Positions 33,806 through 41,293 of a stretch of 64,000 nt of DNA are shown piece by piece. Under the pieces are notes generated by a model, which searched no databases, was not told the origin of the DNA, and worked only from the letters and a program-made list of their open reading frames with translations. Within the stretch, counting starts at the first letter, position 1. The number at the start of each line of letters is the position of its first letter. The position numbers and the translations under genes were made by a program. Source of the DNA: JACVRW01 sp052038485 (GTDB lineage: Bacteria; Actinomycetota; Thermoleophilia; Solirubrobacterales; Thermoleophilaceae); NCBI GenBank assembly GCA_052038485.1, contig JBQGCL010000106.1, positions 80,788 to 144,787 of the forward strand, given 5' to 3'.

Positions 33806-36154
33806 CTAGCTGTGAACGACCGCCTTGCGCTCGGGCTCCCGCGCGGGCTGGCCCGCCCAGGCGCCGAGCCGCACGTGGGCCAACGCGAGGAGGTAGCACG
33901 CGAGCGCGACCAGCGTCGCGGCCGGGAAGCCGGCGACGATCGCAACCGTGATCGCGCCGGCGGAGGCCACCACCGAGGCGATCCCGTTGACGCCCCAGGC
34001 CCAGGCCACGCCGCGCGGGTAGAGGGCGGCGAGTCGCGTCAGCCCAAGCGGCATCGCCATCCCGAGCGCGACCCCGACGGGCGCCAGCAGCAGCACGGTG
34101 ACGATCACGCGCGCGGCGAAGCTGAGGTCGATCAGCGCCGCCAGCAGCGGGTGGAGCAGGAACGCGCTGGCGGCGATCAGCGCGCACGCGATGGCGAGCG
34201 CCGCCGTGAGCGCGGCGCGCGGGTTCGCGACCCGGCCGGCGAGCAGGGAGCCGGCGCCGGTCCAGAGCAGCAGCGAGAACAGCACCACCGAGAGCGCGTA
34301 GGTCGGGAAGCCTAGGAACAGCACGAAGCGCTGGATCAGCACGATCTCGAGCGTCAGGAAGCCCAGCCCGATCGCCGCGAAGAAGCCGAGTGCGGTCAGC
34401 GGCGGGCGATCCTGGCGGGCGGTCAGGAACAGCGGCGCCGCGACCAGCGTCAGGGACAGCACCGCCAGGATGCCGAAGGTCACGATCAGCACCAGGAACG
34501 GCTCGGCCGCGTAGATGTAGCCGGGGTCGTCCGCGCCGAGCGAGCTCAGCCGGCGCATCTGGAAGAAGAACGGCTTGTCGTCGGTCGGCGCGCACACGTC
34601 CAGCCGGTAGCCCTCGCAGAACGCCTTCGCCGACGGCGCCTTGGCCAGATCGGCCCACTCGTACTGGTAGGGCCCGTTGGGCGCGAACGCCACGCCCTCG
34701 CCGCGCACGCGGGCGAGCGCGCGCACGCGCGTCAGCTCGGCCTGGGTCCAGGGCCGCTTGCGCGCCAGCGTGGTCGCGTAGAGCTCGTTGAGGATGTCGC
34801 GGCCCATCACCACGACGACGTTGCGCTCGGGGTGCTCCACGCCCCGCTCGCGGAGCGTCTCGAGTGCGAGCACGGTCACGCGCAGGCCCTCGTCGCCGAC
34901 GAGCCGGCGTGGTCGCGACACCGCCAGCACGCCGTTCGGCCGCAGGTGGTCGAAGTACTCGTCGAACGCCTCGACCGTGTAGAGGTTGTTCTCGCTCAGC
35001 GTGAACGCCTGCGCCGAGCCGGCCGAGAGCGTGTCGGCGAAGCCGAGGTGGACCACGTCGTAGTCGGCGTCGCCCTCGACCAGCGCCGTGCGGCCGTCGC
35101 CGATGCGCGTGTGCACGCGGGGCAGCGTGTAGGGCGAGCCGGAGAAGTCGCGCAGCCCGTCGTCGGCGGCGTCGCGGATCGCGGCGTTGAGCTCCACCGC
35201 GTCGACGCGCTGGACCCCCGACGAGAGCGCGTTGAGGATGTCTCGCCCGCCGCCGGGGCCGATCAGCAGGGCCCGGTCGGTGCCGCCGAAGACGAACGCC
35301 AGCGAGTGCGGCCCGAGCGCGAGGTCCTTCCAATTGGGCATGTGGCCGCCGCGCTGGTAGCCCGCCACGGGGGCGCCGCCGCGGTCGAAGAACAACGGCG
35401 CGAAGTTCTGGCCCGGCTTGGCGCCGTAGGCGACCACACGGCTCAGCGGCGTCCACTTGTCGAACACCGGGTCGACGTTCTCGAGGTTGGCGGGCTTCGG
35501 CTCGTAGACGGTCGTCGCCGCGGCGACCCCGACGCCGACCGCGCCCAGCGCGAGCACCGCCGCGCCGGCGCGCGCCACCCGCGGCGCCCAGCCGGCCGAG
35601 AACAGCAGCGCCGCGAGCGCCGCCACCGGGGACAAGGCCACCAGCAGCGTCGGCACCGAGATCGCCCACATCAGCGGGACCACCGCGACCGCGCCCAGCG
35701 CCGCGCCGACCAGGTCGAACGCGTACAGGCGCGCGATCGTGCGCGTATATCCGCGTACGGCGAGGGCGATCACGGTCCCGCCGGCGGCGAACATCAGCGT
35801 CGTCAGCGCGCTGGTCAGCGCGAGCAGGCCGACGAAGCGGCCGGTGACCGCGTCGGTCGAGCCGAACTTGATCCGCGCGAGCACCAGCGGGATCACCAGC
35901 AGCAGCGCCGCGAAGCCGATCGACCAGCGCGCCAGCTGCTCCTCGAGCGGCCGCCGGTCGAACCAGTCGGGCCGCACGTAGACCGCGATCGCGCCCGCAC
36001 CGGCCCCCAGCAGGGCGAGCGAGATCGACAGGAAGCTGAAGTGGTAGAAGAGCGAGGCGGAGAAGAAGCGCGTCAGCAGGACCTGGAGCGCCAGCACGCA
36101 GCCGGCGACCAGCCCCACCCCGAAGCCCACTCGAACGGGCAGCCCGCGCTCCAT
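33806..36154 (-). CDS. Membrane protein with spermidine-synthase-like domain
   Basis: This 782-residue protein has an N-terminal membrane part (about 1-220), a soluble spermidine-synthase/methyltransferase fold (about 300-470) with RALLIGPGGGRDILNALSSG, VDAVELNAAIRDAADDGL and HTRIGDGRTALVEGDADYDV, then a second membrane part. The aminopropyltransferase loop is only partly kept, so polyamine synthesis is unlikely; such fusions are usually of unknown activity. ATG 36154 is fixed by TAGGAT 7 nt upstream; longer versions would cross the divergent gene's promoter. It stands alone between the ligase-type gene and the C-methyltransferase. Confidence 0.78.
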   Translation of the reverse strand: MERGLPVRVGFGVGLVAGCVLALQVLLTRFFSASLFYHFSFLSISLALLGAGAGAIAVYVRPDWFDRRPLEEQLARWSIGFAALLLVIPLVLARIKFGSTDAVTGRFVGLLALTSALTTLMFAAGGTVIALAVRGYTRTIARLYAFDLVGAALGAVAVVPLMWAISVPTLLVALSPVAALAALLFSAGWAPRVARAGAAVLALGAVGVGVAAATTVYEPKPANLENVDPVFDKWTPLSRVVAYGAKPGQNFAPLFFDRGGAPVAGYQRGGHMPNWKDLALGPHSLAFVFGGTDRALLIGPGGGRDILNALSSGVQRVDAVELNAAIRDAADDGLRDFSGSPYTLPRVHTRIGDGRTALVEGDADYDVVHLGFADTLSAGSAQAFTLSENNLYTVEAFDEYFDHLRPNGVLAVSRPRRLVGDEGLRVTVLALETLRERGVEHPERNVVVVMGRDILNELYATTLARKRPWTQAELTRVRALARVRGEGVAFAPNGPYQYEWADLAKAPSAKAFCEGYRLDVCAPTDDKPFFFQMRRLSSLGADDPGYIYAAEPFLVLIVTFGILAVLSLTLVAAPLFLTARQDRPPLTALGFFAAIGLGFLTLEIVLIQRFVLFLGFPTYALSVVLFSLLLWTGAGSLLAGRVANPRAALTAALAIACALIAASAFLLHPLLAALIDLSFAARVIVTVLLLAPVGVALGMAMPLGLTRLAALYPRGVAWAWGVNGIASVVASAGAITVAIVAGFPAATLVALACYLLALAHVRLGAWAGQPAREPERKAVVHS

Positions 36155-36161
36155 CGCGGCG

Positions 36162-36167
36162 ATCCTA
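36162..36167 (-). promoter_or_regulatory. -10 hexamer TAGGAT
   Basis: TAGGAT is 7 nt before the ATG at 36154. Confidence 0.55.
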
Positions 36168-36231
36168 GACAGCCCGCGGCGGAGCCGCGCCGGGCCGCGT
36201 GCAACCTGCTCGGGGGCGCACTGGTTGCGTT

Positions 36232-36237
36232 TATAGT
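36232..36237 (+). promoter_or_regulatory. -10 hexamer TATAGT
   Basis: TATAGT, close to the sigma-70-type consensus, is 11 nt before the ATG at 36249. Confidence 0.55.
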
Positions 36238-36248
36238 CGCCGTTCGGC

Positions 36249-37586
36249 ATGAGCTCCGCGCCTACGAGCCTGCGCACGCGGACCACCTGCAGGGTCTGCG
36301 GGTCGTCCCAGCTCGCCCCGGTCCTGGACCTCGGTCAGCACTCGATCGCGGGCGCCTTCCCGGAGCCGGGCGGCGAGCTGCCCGTCCAGCGGACGATTCC
36401 GCTGGAGCTGGTGCGCTGCGACATGACGCGCGACCAGGACGCGTGCGGGCTGCTCCAGCTGCGCCACACGGTGCCCGGGCCGATCCTCTACCAGTCGTAC
36501 TGGTACCGCAGCGGCGTCAACCGCACGATGACCGAGAACCTGCACGGCATCGCCCGCGGCGTCGAGCGGCTGAGCGACCTCCGTCCCGGCGACCTCGTGA
36601 TCGACATCGGCTGCAACGACGGCACGCTGTTCGACGGCTACTCCTCGCGCGATCTGCGGTTCATCGGCTTCGACCCCTCCGACGTGACCCGCTACGCGGT
36701 CGCAAAGGGGTACGAGGTCGTGCGCGACTTCTTCAGCGCCCGGACGCTGAAGCAGCGCCATCCGGACCAGAAGGCCCGCGCGATCACCTCGATCGCGATG
36801 TTCTACGACCTCGAGGACCCGGGCGCGTTCGTGCGCGAGGTGGCCGACTCGCTGGCGGAGGACGGCATCTGGGCGATGGAGCTGCACTACCTGCCCACGA
36901 TGCTGCGCCTGAACGCCTTCGACGTGATCGTGCACGAGCACCTGGAGTACTACTCGCTGGCGGTGATCGAGCGGCTGCTCGCCGACGCCGGGCTGGCGCT
37001 GACCGACGCCGAGCTCAACGACATGAACGGCGGGTCGATCCGGCTGTTCATCGGGCACGCGGGCAGGCGCGAACCGAGCCCCGAGGCGACGGAGCGGCTC
37101 CAGGGGCTGCGCGTCGCCGAGTTCGAGATGGCGCTCGACTCGCCGGCTCCGTACGAGCAGTTCGCCCGCAACGTCGAGCGCGTCCGCGACGACCTCAAGC
37201 AGCTCTGCGAGCGCGTGGCGGGCGAGGGCAAGACGATCCACATCTACGGCGCCTCGACGAAGGGCAACACGATCCTCCAGTACGCCGGGCTCGACCGCTC
37301 GATCATCCCGTTCGCCGCCGATCGCAACCCGGACAAGTGGGGCTCGGAGACGATCCGGACGGGGATCCCGATCATCAGCGAGGACGAATCGCGGGCGATG
37401 AAGCCGGACTACTACCTGGTTCTGCCCTGGCACTTCCTGGACGAGTTCCTCGAGCGCGAGGGCGAGTACCTCGAAGCGGGCGGGCGCTTCATCGTCCCGC
37501 TGCCAGAGGTCAGAGTGATCGGCGCAGACGCCCTCGAGGCGCGCGCAGCCGACCGAGCTGCCGCGCCGCCCGTCGACATGACCTAA
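36249..37586 (+). CDS. NDP-hexose C-methyltransferase-like protein
   Basis: This 445-residue protein has the three-part layout of TylC3/NovU-type sugar C-methyltransferases. An N-terminal zinc domain (TTCRVCGSSQLAPVLDLGQH, with more Cys at about 60-75) is followed by a SAM domain (LVIDIGCNDGTLFDGYSSRD, GFDPSDVTRYAV) and a C-terminal Methyltransf_14 domain (KTIHIYGASTKGNTILQYAG). It should add a methyl carbon to a keto-sugar nucleotide in the cytosol. FHEHLEYYS-like residues (VHEHLEYYSLAVIERL) match the catalytic His region of the family. It begins the operon that continues with DUF5989, SGNH and carbamoyltransferase genes. Confidence 0.85.
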   Translation: MSSAPTSLRTRTTCRVCGSSQLAPVLDLGQHSIAGAFPEPGGELPVQRTIPLELVRCDMTRDQDACGLLQLRHTVPGPILYQSYWYRSGVNRTMTENLHGIARGVERLSDLRPGDLVIDIGCNDGTLFDGYSSRDLRFIGFDPSDVTRYAVAKGYEVVRDFFSARTLKQRHPDQKARAITSIAMFYDLEDPGAFVREVADSLAEDGIWAMELHYLPTMLRLNAFDVIVHEHLEYYSLAVIERLLADAGLALTDAELNDMNGGSIRLFIGHAGRREPSPEATERLQGLRVAEFEMALDSPAPYEQFARNVERVRDDLKQLCERVAGEGKTIHIYGASTKGNTILQYAGLDRSIIPFAADRNPDKWGSETIRTGIPIISEDESRAMKPDYYLVLPWHFLDEFLEREGEYLEAGGRFIVPLPEVRVIGADALEARAADRAAAPPVDMT

Positions 37587-37589
37587 CTT
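37584..37589 (+). promoter_or_regulatory. -10 hexamer TAACTT before DUF5989 gene
   Basis: TAACTT overlaps the stop codon of the C-methyltransferase and is 7 nt before the ATG at 37597, suggesting an internal promoter for the cassette. Confidence 0.45.
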
Positions 37590-37596
37590 AAGTCGC

Positions 37597-37764
37597 ATGC
37601 TGAGGGCCCGCCACCTCTTGAGGCTGTCTGGCGAGTTCGTCGGCTACGCCGTGGTCAACCGGGCCTGGTGGGTTCCGGCTCTGACGTTGGTCCTCGCACT
37701 CGCGGCCGTCCTGATCGCGGTGGGTCAGGCGGCCGCTCCGGTCACGCTCTATCCGTTGTTCTAG
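37597..37764 (+). CDS. DUF5989-type small membrane protein
   Basis: This 55-residue protein starts MLRARHLLRLSGEFVGYAVV, then has NRAWWVPALTLVLALAAVLI as one membrane helix, and ends AAAPVTLYPLF. The WW-x-P before the helix and the APxxxYxLF end are the marks of the DUF5989 family, known to lie beside carbamoyltransferase and SGNH hydrolase genes. It is too short for many gene finders. ATG is placed by TAACTT 7 nt upstream; 5 bp separate its stop from the next GTG. Role unknown; probably a small helper of the membrane SGNH protein. Confidence 0.82.
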   Translation: MLRARHLLRLSGEFVGYAVVNRAWWVPALTLVLALAAVLIAVGQAAAPVTLYPLF

Positions 37765-37769
37765 CCCCT

Positions 37770-39461
37770 GTGTCCACCTCGGTCACTGACGAGACCCGTG
37801 CAGCTCGGGAGGATCAGCCCCCCGACTGGTCGCCGGTGCCCGAGCGCGGCCCGGGCCGGCACCCGCGGCTGAAGGTCCTCTGGCGCTGGCTGGCCGCCGC
37901 CGCGGTCGTCGTGGTGCTGTGGCTGCTCGGGCACGAGCCGGCGGCGGTCGGGCTCGCGGTCCTGATCACGACCGTCACGCTGCTGTCCGCGACGGTGCCG
38001 GCGGTCGCGCGCGCGGTCGACCGCGGTGAGCACGCGATCCAGTCGGTCGCCGGACGCGGGCTGCGCTTCGTGCTGCTGGGGGCGATGCAGCTGCTGATCT
38101 TCACCCCGGTGTCGCTGGTGATGCGGCTCCTGCGCTTCGACCCACTCGCGCTCGGCGGCTCGCCCGAGGACGCGACCTTCTGGAGGCCGGCGCCGGCCCG
38201 GCCGCGGGCGCTGCACCGCCACCTCTACACGTACGAGCGCATGCCGGTCGAGGGCATCAGGCGCGACACCCTGCCGTTCCCGGTGCTGCGGAAGGTGCTC
38301 CTGGTGCTGATCCTGCTGCTCGTGGTCGACGTCGCCGCCGGTTCGCTGTTCGACGCGCTCGATGGACGCGAGGACACCCCGCGCGCCACCGGGTCGCCGA
38401 ACACGCAGCTGCTGGTCCCGAATGCCGCCGCCGGGCGCGACGAGCCGTGGCGTCACGACCTCGGTTGGGACATCACCCACGCCTGGGACGGCAAGTACTA
38501 CGACGCCTTCCTGGGCTGGAGGCTGGCCGACTTCGACAGCCGCTACGTGAACGTCAAGGACGACATCCGGCGCAGCTACCAGCCGGCGCCGGCGGGCGGC
38601 GACCCCGTCGACGTCTACTTCCTGGGCGGGTCGGCGATGTTCGGCTGGTTCCAGCGCGACGGGCACACGATCCCGTCGGAGGTGGCGCGGCTGGCGGAGG
38701 CCGACGGCATCCCGGTGCGGGTCGTCAACTATGCGACGCCGGCGTGGGTCAACTGGCAGGAGTCGCTGAAGCTCCAGGACCTGATCACGTCCGGGCAGAA
38801 GCCGGACGTCGCGGTCTTCTACGACGGCGGCAACGAGCTCGTGAGCCAGTTCTCGCAGGGCGCCCACAGCGACCTGGAGACGACGCTCAGCCGCCAGATC
38901 AGCGCCCAGCTCGGGTATGGCCTCACGCGCCCGCCCTCGGGTCGCGGGGGGCTGCTCGGGTTCACCGACGCCTGGGCGAGGGTGAGCGCGGTGCACCGGG
39001 TCGGCGAGCGGCTCGGGCTGCTGACCGACCCGGACGAGCCGCCGGAGGACGTGCTCAGATCCCCGTGGGTCGGCGATCAAGCCGGCCAGGCCTCCGCGGC
39101 CGGCCGCTACGCGGCCTCGATCTACAGGCGCGGGGTGGGCGTGGTGAGCGCCCTGGCCGACAGATACGGCTTCAAGGCCGACTTCTTCTGGCAGCCCACC
39201 GTGTTCAGCAAGCGGCTCGTCGACGGCGAGGACTTCGCGCTGCGCGGGGTCGCCACGGACCCCGACGCCTGGCGCGTGGCCACCCGCACGGCCCGCGCCG
39301 GCCTGCCGCCCGAGACGGTCGACCTGAGCACGGCCTGGGACCGCACCGACAAGCCGGTCATGTACGACTTCGTGCACAGCAACGAGCTGGGCGCGCGCGT
39401 CGTGGCGGCGGCCATCTACAAGCGCATCAAGCCGCAGCTGCTCGAGGTGGCCGGCCGGTGA
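37770..39461 (+). CDS. Membrane-bound SGNH/GDSL hydrolase-like protein
   Basis: This 563-residue protein has a Pro-rich cytosolic start, helices near 30-65 and 90-120, a further helix near 175-195 and a large outside SGNH domain. Block I is FLGGSAMFGWF (Ser about 287), block III is FYDGGNELVSQ, and the DxxH end is YDFVHSNELG (Asp about 533, His about 536). This fits an esterase or acetyltransferase-type domain acting on surface glycan. GTG 37770 follows DUF5989 by 5 bp. Its stop overlaps the carbamoyltransferase start (GTGA). The open frame continuing upstream to 37668 overlaps DUF5989 and is not real. Confidence 0.78.
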   Translation: MSTSVTDETRAAREDQPPDWSPVPERGPGRHPRLKVLWRWLAAAAVVVVLWLLGHEPAAVGLAVLITTVTLLSATVPAVARAVDRGEHAIQSVAGRGLRFVLLGAMQLLIFTPVSLVMRLLRFDPLALGGSPEDATFWRPAPARPRALHRHLYTYERMPVEGIRRDTLPFPVLRKVLLVLILLLVVDVAAGSLFDALDGREDTPRATGSPNTQLLVPNAAAGRDEPWRHDLGWDITHAWDGKYYDAFLGWRLADFDSRYVNVKDDIRRSYQPAPAGGDPVDVYFLGGSAMFGWFQRDGHTIPSEVARLAEADGIPVRVVNYATPAWVNWQESLKLQDLITSGQKPDVAVFYDGGNELVSQFSQGAHSDLETTLSRQISAQLGYGLTRPPSGRGGLLGFTDAWARVSAVHRVGERLGLLTDPDEPPEDVLRSPWVGDQAGQASAAGRYAASIYRRGVGVVSALADRYGFKADFFWQPTVFSKRLVDGEDFALRGVATDPDAWRVATRTARAGLPPETVDLSTAWDRTDKPVMYDFVHSNELGARVVAAAIYKRIKPQLLEVAGR

Positions 39462-41290
39462 ACGTCCTCGGGATCAGCGCCTTCTACCACGACTCGGCGG
39501 CCGCGCTCGTTCGCGACGGCAAGCTGGTGGCGGCCGCCCAGGAGGAGCGCTTCACGCGCCGCAAGCACGACGAGGGCTTCCCGATCAACGCGATCCGCTA
39601 CTGCCTCCAGGCGGGCGGCGTGGAGTCGGGTCAGCTCGACTCGATCGTCTACTACGACAAGCCGATCAGCACGTTCGCCCGGCTGCTGCGCACCTATCTG
39701 CGCGTCGGTCCGGCCGGCTGGCGCTCGTTCAAGGACGCGATCCCACTCTGGACGGGCAAGAAGCTCTGGATCCCGTACCTGATCGAGCGCGGGCTGCGCG
39801 AGATCGGCTACGCGATGCCGGACGACCTCTACTTCACCGAGCACCACGAGAGCCACGCGGCGAGCGCGTTCTTCCCGTCGCCGTTCGAGTCGGCGGCGGT
39901 ACTCACGTTCGACGGCGTCGGCGAGTGGGCCACGTCCAGCATCGGCGTGGGGGAGGGCAACCGGATCCGGATCGACCGCCAGCTGCTGTTCCCCAACTCG
40001 CTCGGCCTGCTCTACTCGGCCTTCACCTACTACTGCGGCTTCCGCGTCAACTCGGGCGAGTACAAGCTGATGGGGCTGGCGCCCTACGGCGAGCCGCGCT
40101 ACGTCAACCGCATCCTCGACAACCTGATCGACCTGCGCGAGGACGGGTCGTTTCGGACGAACCTGGACTTCTTCGACTACCTCGGCGGGCTGACGATGAC
40201 CAACCGGCGCTTCGATGGGCTGTTCGAGGGCGCGCCGCGCGAGCCCGAGAGCGAGCTGCGCCAGCGCGAGATGGACCTCGCCCGCTCGGTCCAGGTGGTC
40301 ACCGAGGAGGTCATCATGCGGATGGCCCGCCACGCCGCCGCGACGACCGGCCAGCGCGACGCCTGCCTGGCCGGCGGGGTGGCGCTCAACTGCGTCGCCA
40401 ACGGCCGCCTCCAGCGCGAGGGTCCGTTCGACCGGATCTGGATCCAGCCGGCCGCGGGCGACGCCGGCGGCGCCGTCGGCGCGGCCCTGTACGGGTGGCA
40501 CCAGATCGCCGACGGTGAGCGCACCGTGGACGGCTCGGAGGACGGGATGGGCGGCGCCTACCTGGGCCCTGCCTATTCGGACGACGAGATCGGCCGCTTC
40601 CTCCGGTGGCACGACTACCGGCACGAGCACATCGCCGATCCGGCGCGCTGGGCGGGCCGGATCGCCGAGCTGATCGCCGCCGGCAAGGTGGTCGGGCTGT
40701 TCCTCGGGCGCATGGAGTTCGGCCCGCGCGCGCTCGGGCACCGCTCGATCGTCGGTGACGCGCGCTCGCCCACGATGCAGTCGACGATGAACCTGAAGAT
40801 CAAGTACCGCGAGTCGTTCCGGCCGTTCGCCCCGGCGGTGCTCGCCGAGCGGGCGTCGGAGTACTTCGAGATCGACGTCGAGTCGCCCTACATGATGCTG
40901 ACGGCCGCGGTGAGCGAGCGGCTGCGCGCGGCCAACGGCCACCCGCGCTCGGGCGACCTGCGCGAGTGGGTCAACGAGGTGCGCTCGGAGATCCCGGCCG
41001 TGACCCACGTCGACTACTCGGCCCGGCTACAGACCGTCAACCGGCGCGACAGCCCCGAGTTCCACGCGATCCTGAGCGCGTTCGACGAGCTGACCGGCTG
41101 CCCGGTCGTGATCAACACGTCGTTCAACGTGCGCGGCGAGCCGATCGTCTGCACGCCCGAGGACGCCTACCGCTGCTTCATGCGAACCGAGATGGACCAC
41201 CTCGTGCTGGGCAACTTCGTGCTCGACAAGGCCGACCAGCCGGCCTGGACCGAGGACGAGCGCTGGCAGGAGGACCTGATCCTCGACTGA
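39458..41290 (+). CDS. NodU/CmcH-type carbamoyltransferase
   Basis: This 610-residue cytosolic enzyme moves a carbamoyl group from carbamoyl phosphate to a hydroxyl, probably on a sugar. It begins NVLGISAFYHDSAAALVRDG. The Kae1-like N-domain has YFTEHHESHAASAFFPSPFE (metal-binding His) and ACLAGGVALNCVANGRLQRE. The C-domain has RMEFGPRALGHRSIVGDARS (carbamoyl-phosphate site) and PVVINTSFNVRGEPIVCTPE. Length is standard. GTG 39458 overlaps the SGNH stop by 4 bp; the longer open frame from 38447 crosses the SGNH gene in another phase. It is the last gene of the cassette. Confidence 0.9.
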   Translation: MNVLGISAFYHDSAAALVRDGKLVAAAQEERFTRRKHDEGFPINAIRYCLQAGGVESGQLDSIVYYDKPISTFARLLRTYLRVGPAGWRSFKDAIPLWTGKKLWIPYLIERGLREIGYAMPDDLYFTEHHESHAASAFFPSPFESAAVLTFDGVGEWATSSIGVGEGNRIRIDRQLLFPNSLGLLYSAFTYYCGFRVNSGEYKLMGLAPYGEPRYVNRILDNLIDLREDGSFRTNLDFFDYLGGLTMTNRRFDGLFEGAPREPESELRQREMDLARSVQVVTEEVIMRMARHAAATTGQRDACLAGGVALNCVANGRLQREGPFDRIWIQPAAGDAGGAVGAALYGWHQIADGERTVDGSEDGMGGAYLGPAYSDDEIGRFLRWHDYRHEHIADPARWAGRIAELIAAGKVVGLFLGRMEFGPRALGHRSIVGDARSPTMQSTMNLKIKYRESFRPFAPAVLAERASEYFEIDVESPYMMLTAAVSERLRAANGHPRSGDLREWVNEVRSEIPAVTHVDYSARLQTVNRRDSPEFHAILSAFDELTGCPVVINTSFNVRGEPIVCTPEDAYRCFMRTEMDHLVLGNFVLDKADQPAWTEDERWQEDLILD

Positions 41291-41293
41291 GGG

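Noticed and set aside
38447..41290. Possible long SGNH-carbamoyltransferase fusion
   Set aside because: The carbamoyltransferase begins exactly at the GTGA overlap at 39458; upstream in that phase is meaningless SGNH shadow.
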